Of a stretch of 64,000 bases of DNA, positions 58,918-64,000 are shown one piece after another. The position numbers and the translations under genes are program-made. Within the stretch, counting starts at the first letter, position 1; the number at the start of each line of letters is the position of its first letter. Source of the stretch: Trogon surrucura (lineage: Eukaryota; Chordata; Aves; Trogoniformes; Trogonidae); assembly GCA_020746105.1 (NCBI GenBank), contig CM036617.1, forward strand, positions 167,098,912-167,162,911, written 5' to 3'. The notes under the pieces were generated by a model. That model saw only the letters and a program-made list of their open reading frames with translations. It made no database searches and was not told the DNA's origin.

Positions 58918-60419
58918 AAATCATAACTTTTAGCATATCTGACAGTTACAGTCAGCTACCAAAACACAACTTTTTGTGTGATAAATGACAGAGAAGTAAA
59001 TATTAAACACTTAAATTACACACTTCCTACACAATATTTGCTTAACAGCAGACCTGCCCAACAGCAGAAATAGGAAGAACGTATTCGTTAAAACCTCCTT
59101 AACTTACTAAATTTATCCAAGTATCCTTTCTTTACATCGTTCTCTCCACAAGCATTCTTTCATTCCTGCCCCTATAAACTGATCCAGAAAAATATGTTTT
59201 GGAATTGCATTGGAGTCTCACTGTCAAGGGAATAAGTTCTGAGCAAAAGACATGAAACCCTCAGGTGAATAGTCATCTCCTTTCAAATTACTAAAGGTTT
59301 TAGGTGCATTTCTCTCTAGTCTCCTGTGTAGTTCTGACTTTTGTACTAGTCTCACACCTAGGTCCATCCCATTCGCTGCTAAGATGTGTCCACGGGGCAT
59401 GTCCTGTTTCTGTCTCACCTGTTCCAGCCATTCCAGGCTCTGGTGTCTCTTTTGCTTTACTCTTTGCCGGCCTTTCTGTGACTTTCACTTCTCCCTCAGG
59501 TGTGAAACTATTCAGGGCTTCTCTAATCGGTTAAGAAGAGAGTAGGTTCAACCACTTTTTTGGCCACCCAACAGCAAAACTAGTGAGGACGTACCTAGGT
59601 ACCAATTGGCAAACCTGTAAGCTACAACAGTGGAGCAACAGCAGAAAACTAAAACTGTTTTATATATCCATCATAACTCTGAGAACTGGAGTTACTATAC
59701 AATAATACATAAAAGGAGGCAATGCTTTGTATCCAGGAAAGCCACCAACATGTTGCAAAGGGTTTGTCTTGTTCCAGGTTTTGCTTGGCTGAGTAATTTT
59801 CTTCTGCTCTGCAGTTTTTTCTCTTAGTGAGCTTGCTCCCTTTTAATTTTAAACAGGCTTCTTCCAGTTACTCAAAAGTAACATCCCATTTGCAAGAAGG
59901 ATTTTATTTTTCCACTGTACCATTCTGCTTCTTGGTAAGCACCGCGGTTTTACTCACTAGTTACTTGCCAATTCACTCATAGAGTGGCAAGAGAGGTTCC
60001 ATAGCATAGGAAACTTAATGCTTTTAGGGTTTGATTTCCCACTCAGGATGATCTCTTCATGATGCCTCCTCTCCGGCCATGCACACGTGTGTGTGTGCAC
60101 ACACCCACATGCTCTTAACTCCCTTAGGCGCCTCTGGAGAAAACTGCTTCCACCAACATATGGCATGTATGGAAGTAAAAAAAAAATACGCCTGCCCATT
60201 AGCTGAACTGTGACGGCGGCAAATCTCGTGAAGGGCTGCTGCACAGCCTGCCTGAATTCCTGGTCTCTGCTTTTAGTGAAAGAGTGGTTTTCACTTCCCC
60301 CCCCTCCAGAGCCGTGGAGTAATCAGTGGTCCTGAAACTGTGTAAGCAGAGCAAGGAGTGCCGCCTGGGCTTGACTGCTCTGGCCTAAAAGGCTAAGGGG
60401 AGGGCTGCCTGGTCTACCC
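58918..60419. other. Mixed DNA left of CpG island
   Basis: The reverse-strand region 59224-59534 is open in two overlapping frames without recognised content. An alternating purine-pyrimidine tract lies at 60080-60104. A reverse-strand 5' splice-site-like AACTA|GTGAGT lies at 59958. Confidence 0.3.
60080..60104. repeat. Alternating purine-pyrimidine tract (Z-DNA prone)
   Basis: TGCACACGTGTGTGTGTGCA plus CACAC: 25 nt of strict alternation, nearly palindromic, 430 bp from the X-box promoter. Confidence 0.8.
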
Positions 60420-60528
60420 CGTGGCTGAGGGCCAGCTCAGGGGGTGCGAGGGCGACCCAGGTCACCCGCTGGGGGCCCCGGGGCCTGCGGGAGCAGGGCC
60501 GCCAGGGAGGCCCGCCCCACCGGGAGCT

Positions 60529-60542
60529 GTGACCATGGCAAC
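60529..60542. promoter_or_regulatory. RFX X-box 1 (contains the start ATG)
   Basis: GTGACC-AT-GGCAAC fits GTNRCC-N(0-3)-RGYAAC exactly with a 2-bp spacer. The AT-G of the spacer region is the candidate start codon at 60535. Confidence 0.75.
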
Positions 60543-60551
60543 GTGTGGGAG
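60535..60551 (+). CDS. Candidate first coding exon, unidentified (possibly ciliary) gene
   Basis: A perfect Kozak context (ACCATGG) starts MATCG-, and after 17 coding bases a near-consensus 5' splice site GGGAG|GTAAGC follows. Splicing to 61247 keeps the frame open (AG+A gives Arg) for a further 24 codons. The exon lies in a CpG island between two X-boxes, which suggests a cilium-related protein. The sequence itself does not tell me which. Later exons were not identified in the remaining 2.7 kb. Confidence 0.42.
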
Positions 60552-60560
60552 GTAAGCAAC

Positions 60561-60573
60561 GTTGCCTGGCAAC
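60561..60573. promoter_or_regulatory. RFX X-box 2
   Basis: GTTGCC-T-GGCAAC is a near-perfect inverted repeat with a 1-bp spacer, 18 bp right of X-box 1 and just inside intron 1. Confidence 0.75.
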
Positions 60574-60960
60574 CGGGGCTCCGGGCACGAGGAGTCTCTA
60601 GAGAGTTCGGAGCTCCGGGCAGCCGTGGGGGGTTGTGGGAGCAGGAAGGGGGAAGAAGAGGAGCAGGGAGCCTGCCTTGAAAACGGCCCTGAAACTGCCT
60701 GAATGGAGGCCAGATGGATGCGCTGAGGTGGGAGAGGCGCAAAGGTTGTCTGTGGGAAGGTGCTGAGCGCCGCGGGGCCTGGTTGTGGCTATCCCCAGGG
60801 AAGGCTCCCCCACACACACCCCTCATCCTGCAAATCTGCTGTGTGCTCCCCTCATCCTTCCTACCGGGGAGCACAAGGCAGGGCGAGCCGAGGAGCGTGT
60901 GGTGATGCGAAAGGACATCATGGAACGTCGCTGACCGAGTTTTGGTTTTCTTGGTGGAGA

Positions 60961-61246
60961 CTGAGATCAGAAAGAGCTCAGTGAGCGTATCGCTCTCGTG
61001 CAGTGGAGCTGCTTTCTAAAATCATGGCACTGGGACGGTACTTTTCTTTTCTGGGTAGCAATAGTAATGCCAATAGATACATTGCCAGCAGTTCCTTAAC
61101 ATGGGATGTGTTTATGGAGACCTGCTGAGATCCAGCCTTTGCATCCCAAAAGGAGAGGTCATAAGCGAGAGAAGTTCAGAGGAAGCTAATGGAGACAACT
61201 AGGTGTCTGTATAATGAGAGTTCATTTCTTTGTTTTTCCATGCTAG
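60961..61246 (+). other. Intron 1 (rest) of the X-box gene
   Basis: GC content falls, and a good pyrimidine tract TTCATTTCTTTGTTTTTCC precedes the 3' splice site at 61246. Confidence 0.35.
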
Positions 61247-61320
61247 ACATTATGAAAATTCACAACTGGCTCATGCCTACGGAGGAGAGAGGCTACAACG
61301 CAAAGCAAAGAATTGCAAGG
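61247..61320 (+). CDS. Candidate second coding exon of the X-box gene
   Basis: A 74-nt exon follows the strong 3' splice site TTTTCCATGCTAG and ends GCAAGG|GTAAAT. In phase with exon 1 it reads residues including ENSQLAHAYGGERLQ and a Lys/Arg-rich end. I know no family with this N-terminus. The splice signal is among the best in the window, and frame continuity with the ATG exon is the main support. Confidence 0.42.
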
Positions 61321-62109
61321 GTAAATATTTATTCATGTGGGTGACGTGTCCCAGCCAAACTAGGACACCCCAAATGTGGTTTTACACCAGGTTCTTGTAC
61401 CCTTCATTTATTCAGCTACAACACAATTTGACTTATCGCTAACAAAACACAACTGGTTACTAATCATAGTAAAACACTGCAAAACAACTATATTTCTGCA
61501 GCATGCTGGTTGCTTGTCTGTTGATCCAGACATCAGTCTTCCTATAGTTACTTAGCTATGACACTAGATTATGCTGGGCAGCTTTCAAAGGCGTGTTACG
61601 GGGCTAGGATGCTGGCATTATCTTGGCTGTTCAGGGATATCTTTTATCTTTCATGGACAGCTGTAAGATTCCAAGAAGCAAAGTCCTTATTTCGAGGGCC
61701 AGGTTGTCCTTCTGGTCCTTGCAATGACCTGGCGTTCTTTTTTTTTTTTTTTTTTTTACTTAAGTATGAAGAGTACCAAAGTCTCCAGAAAAATTCCATT
61801 ACTTTATTATATTGCAATGTATAATGTGAGCAAATCTCTATTAGGTTAATACACTTTTATACACGGCTGCATCTGGCAGTTATGATGCACATGTAAATCT
61901 TCACTGAATATGAATTAACAATTAAAGAGTAAAATGGAAAAATAGGAGGAGACATAAAATTTGAAGAAAAAATACACCAACAGTAGTAGAATATTACCCT
62001 GTCTATCTGTATCTCTATACTATATTCTCTCATATGAAGCAGTTTTCAGGTGTGACACTTCCACCTCAAATAGGTACACCACTACAGAAATTAATGTCTG
62101 AAAACATTA
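61321..62109. other. AT-rich DNA, possible intron 2
   Basis: T20 run at 61738-61757. No exon or island is seen. Confidence 0.3.
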
Positions 62110-62257
62110 ATGAGAAGAAAAATGAAAAGTTGAGAATGTTTTGTTTAGAAAGTAGTAAGTGACAACAAAATCTATGAATAATACTGAGTGGCACAGAGAT
62201 TTCCTGTTGACTTTCTATTTGTCCTTTCAAATAATACATTGAAGACATGTTGTGAAA
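62110..62257 (+). mobile_element. Old CR1 relic, left part
   Basis: Diverged match to the CR1 body: 'aaaatctatgaataatactg' and 'ggcacagagatttcctgttg' correspond to the CR1 block before the 3' end. It continues after the insert at 62326. Confidence 0.5.
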
Positions 62258-62325
62258 ACTGAGAGATGATCTTTGAGGTCCCTTCCAACCCCTGACATTC
62301 TGTGATTCTGTGATTCCGTGATATG
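62258..62325 (+). mobile_element. 68-bp CR1 tail inserted into an older CR1
   Basis: Only the last part of CR1: GATGATCTTTGAGGTCCC, then ACATTCTGTGATTCTGTGAT and one more octamer unit. It has three octamer repeats and few changes, so it is younger than the flanking copy. Confidence 0.85.
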
Positions 62326-62540
62326 CACTGTTGATGTACTAAATTACAGCAGTAGCTACAGCCATGGAACAAGTAGCCCAGAGAGGTCATAGATGCCCCA
62401 TCCCTGAAAATATTCAAGGTCAGGTTGGACAGGACTCTGAGCAACCTGATCTAGTTAAAGATGTTCCAGCTCATTGCAAGGGAGTTGCACTAGATGACCT
62501 TTAAAGGTCCCTTTCAATCCAAATGATTCTATGATTATAT
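62326..62540 (+). mobile_element. Old CR1 relic, right part with tail
   Basis: 'agcccagagaggtcatagat' (62376), 'ccatccctgaaaatattcaa' (62399), 'agatgacctttaaaggtccc' (62492) and an ATTCTATGATTATAT tail mark the end of an older CR1 subfamily, in the same direction as the left part. Confidence 0.85.
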
Positions 62541-64000
62541 ATTCTAAGAAATCTCAGATAAAAATGTATCCACTTTTGATCTTCTTGAGTTTCATTCCAC
62601 TCCAAGCATTAAACTTGCATCCCTTGCGTCCACAAGAGAAACTGAGTCTGAGCTTTTTCCATTGCGATCAAACTGTGCAATGGGAAAGATTCTTCTGTTT
62701 GGTTAAAATCCCCACATGGCAATCTGAATTCCTGGTACTAGATGTATTCTACAGGTCTTCTGTTTAGAAATGCCACTTTACTACTTTCTTACTAACTTTG
62801 AGGGGGGTGTGTTAAGGAGCAGCTGATGAAGAGCCATTCTAGAAGCAAGTATCCAGGCAGACTTGCTGACATGGTGCTAAAAGCAAATTTGTAAAGACTC
62901 AGATTTAGTGCCCCCTTACACCCCAATTCCTTTGCTGCAAAAACCCACATACTTTCCCAAATTCTCAAGACAATGGAATTTTACTGTAAGGTACAAATCA
63001 CTGTGGCTATAAGTTCTTTTTATTATTCATGAGCATACTTCATAGCATTTCTAAACTGTAGAATTTTATTCCTGGTTTCTAGCTGATGTGATAAACTTCC
63101 CTGGCTTTCTATTTCTCTTTTTATCACTACCACCAACACTAGTTGGTCAAATTATGGTCTGCTGCATTAGAAAGGAGTGTATGCTATTCTTTATAAGATA
63201 TGTGGAAGAGAATAATTCCATCTGTAAAAAGACCTTGTTTTACACTCACATTGAGTTTAAACTGAAAACACATTTAATAGCAAGCACAAAACAGTAATGT
63301 TTTTATAGTCAACTGTGCTATTGAAAGCACCATATTGATTTCATATATCCAACTTTTGCATGTGCCTCTTTTACTACTTAACAGTGCTAAAAAGTTATAT
63401 ATGATGGTATGGGTTTCCTCTGCCCCACACTCTGCTGATTTGTTAATATATAATTCTTATTTTGTAAAGGATATCATAAGCTTCAGGGTAGTGAGAAATC
63501 AGGCCTGTAAATCTTTACAATGTTTTCTGAGGTGCACTAAGAAAAAAACATTTTAGGAATAAACAGGCTACAGGTCGCTGATTTGGGAAGCTTCAGGCCT
63601 ACTCAGCAGCTTCTCATCTCATTTTACATCACCCATAGCTCATGTGCTGGTGGTGCAGTGCTGCTGCCTCCACTCCCTCTGGCACCCAAGATCACGTTTC
63701 TCAGCTCTGCGTGGTGCATGATGAATGAGAAGTGGGAGAGAGATGGTAATGACACGCTGTGTCCACGGCACCTGTCTCCCAGTGGGGTGGTGTTCTCAAA
63801 AGCGCATCCCCCGGCTGCAGCCTGTGATGTGACTATCAGTGGGAACTTGGCATGGGACAAAACATGTCACAATCTTCTCCTCTGAACCACAGGGTTTATT
63901 GCAGCTGGCCTTTAGAAGCTGAGAAGCCTGTGCCCGAGGAAAACAGTCAGCTGCTGGGGGTTTCAGCTATCGCTGCAATGCTGTGTGCTAAAACAACTAC
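62541..64000. other. Unassigned DNA at right edge
   Basis: Mostly AT-rich, with a GC-richer patch at 63600-63880 containing open frames of 78-100 codons on both strands, none recognisable. A further exon of the X-box gene here cannot be excluded. Confidence 0.3.

Larger units (their letters stand above)
60420..60960. promoter_or_regulatory. CpG island promoter with RFX X-boxes
   Basis: A GC-rich, CpG-dense block with two perfect X-boxes near its middle and no TATA box. RFX-bound X-boxes are the hallmark of ciliary genes and, in another arrangement, MHC class II genes. The first exon on the plus strand overlaps the left X-box. A reverse-strand 5' splice-site-like GCGG|GTGACC at 60466 leaves open a divergent transcript. 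Confidence 0.75.

Noticed and set aside
59224-59534. Overlapping reverse-strand open frames that looked gag-like
   Set aside because: I could not match any retroviral or host motif. Two frames are open at once, which argues for chance.
1-64000. CRISPR arrays, operons or other prokaryotic features
   Set aside because: No regular direct repeats with spacers and no long coding sequences. All signals are of a vertebrate nuclear genome.

Overview
The window looks like single-copy nuclear DNA from a bird. The dispersed repeats are almost all CR1 LINE fragments with the avian CR1 3' tail (ATTCTGTG-like octamer). The long terminal repeats match LTR types I know from bird genomes. There are no Alu- or B1-like SINEs, and short CpG islands sit in a background of about 40% GC. 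I cannot name the species. No prokaryotic gene, CRISPR array or operon is present. Most open frames here are short and of the length expected by chance, so I do not list them as genes.

Layout. 0-5 kb: an internal CR1 piece (0.57-1.26 kb), a reverse-strand LTR (1.61-2.21 kb) and a 31-bp CCAAT-box tandem repeat (4.07 kb). 5-8 kb: two CpG islands 2.4 kb apart with a possible plus-strand exon between them. 8-31 kb: AT-rich intron-like or intergenic DNA carrying five CR1 copies and one complete solo LTR (16.56-17.74 kb) with a 5-bp target duplication. 32-51 kb: a series of GC-richer patches. Several end in a good reverse-strand 5' splice site, and three of the sites (32.1, 40.6, 51.4 kb) also carry a YY1-type AAGATGGC/AAAATGGC element. 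I read these as possible alternative first exons of leftward transcripts, with the main CpG-island promoter at 50.5-51.6 kb. Small candidate reverse-strand coding exons (49.7, 47.2, 43.6 kb) lie in the same stretch. 52-60 kb: a possible reverse-strand terminal coding exon (54.1 kb), a decayed provirus with a primer-binding site and part of an LTR (56-57.3 kb), and a long broken CR1 (58.1-58.9 kb). 60.4-61.3 kb: a CpG island with two perfect RFX X-boxes. The first contains a perfect-Kozak ATG that opens a short first exon on the plus strand, and a second exon follows in phase. 62.1-62.5 kb: a CR1 tail inserted into an older CR1.

How it fits together (inference): the best-supported gene starts are a leftward housekeeping-type promoter with NRF-1, YY1, octamer and GC boxes near 51 kb, and a rightward gene with a ciliary-type promoter at 60.5 kb. 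I could not identify any host protein from the short exons visible. I found no convincing new biological system. The most interesting leads are the X-box that contains the start codon and the repeated YY1/5' splice-site units.
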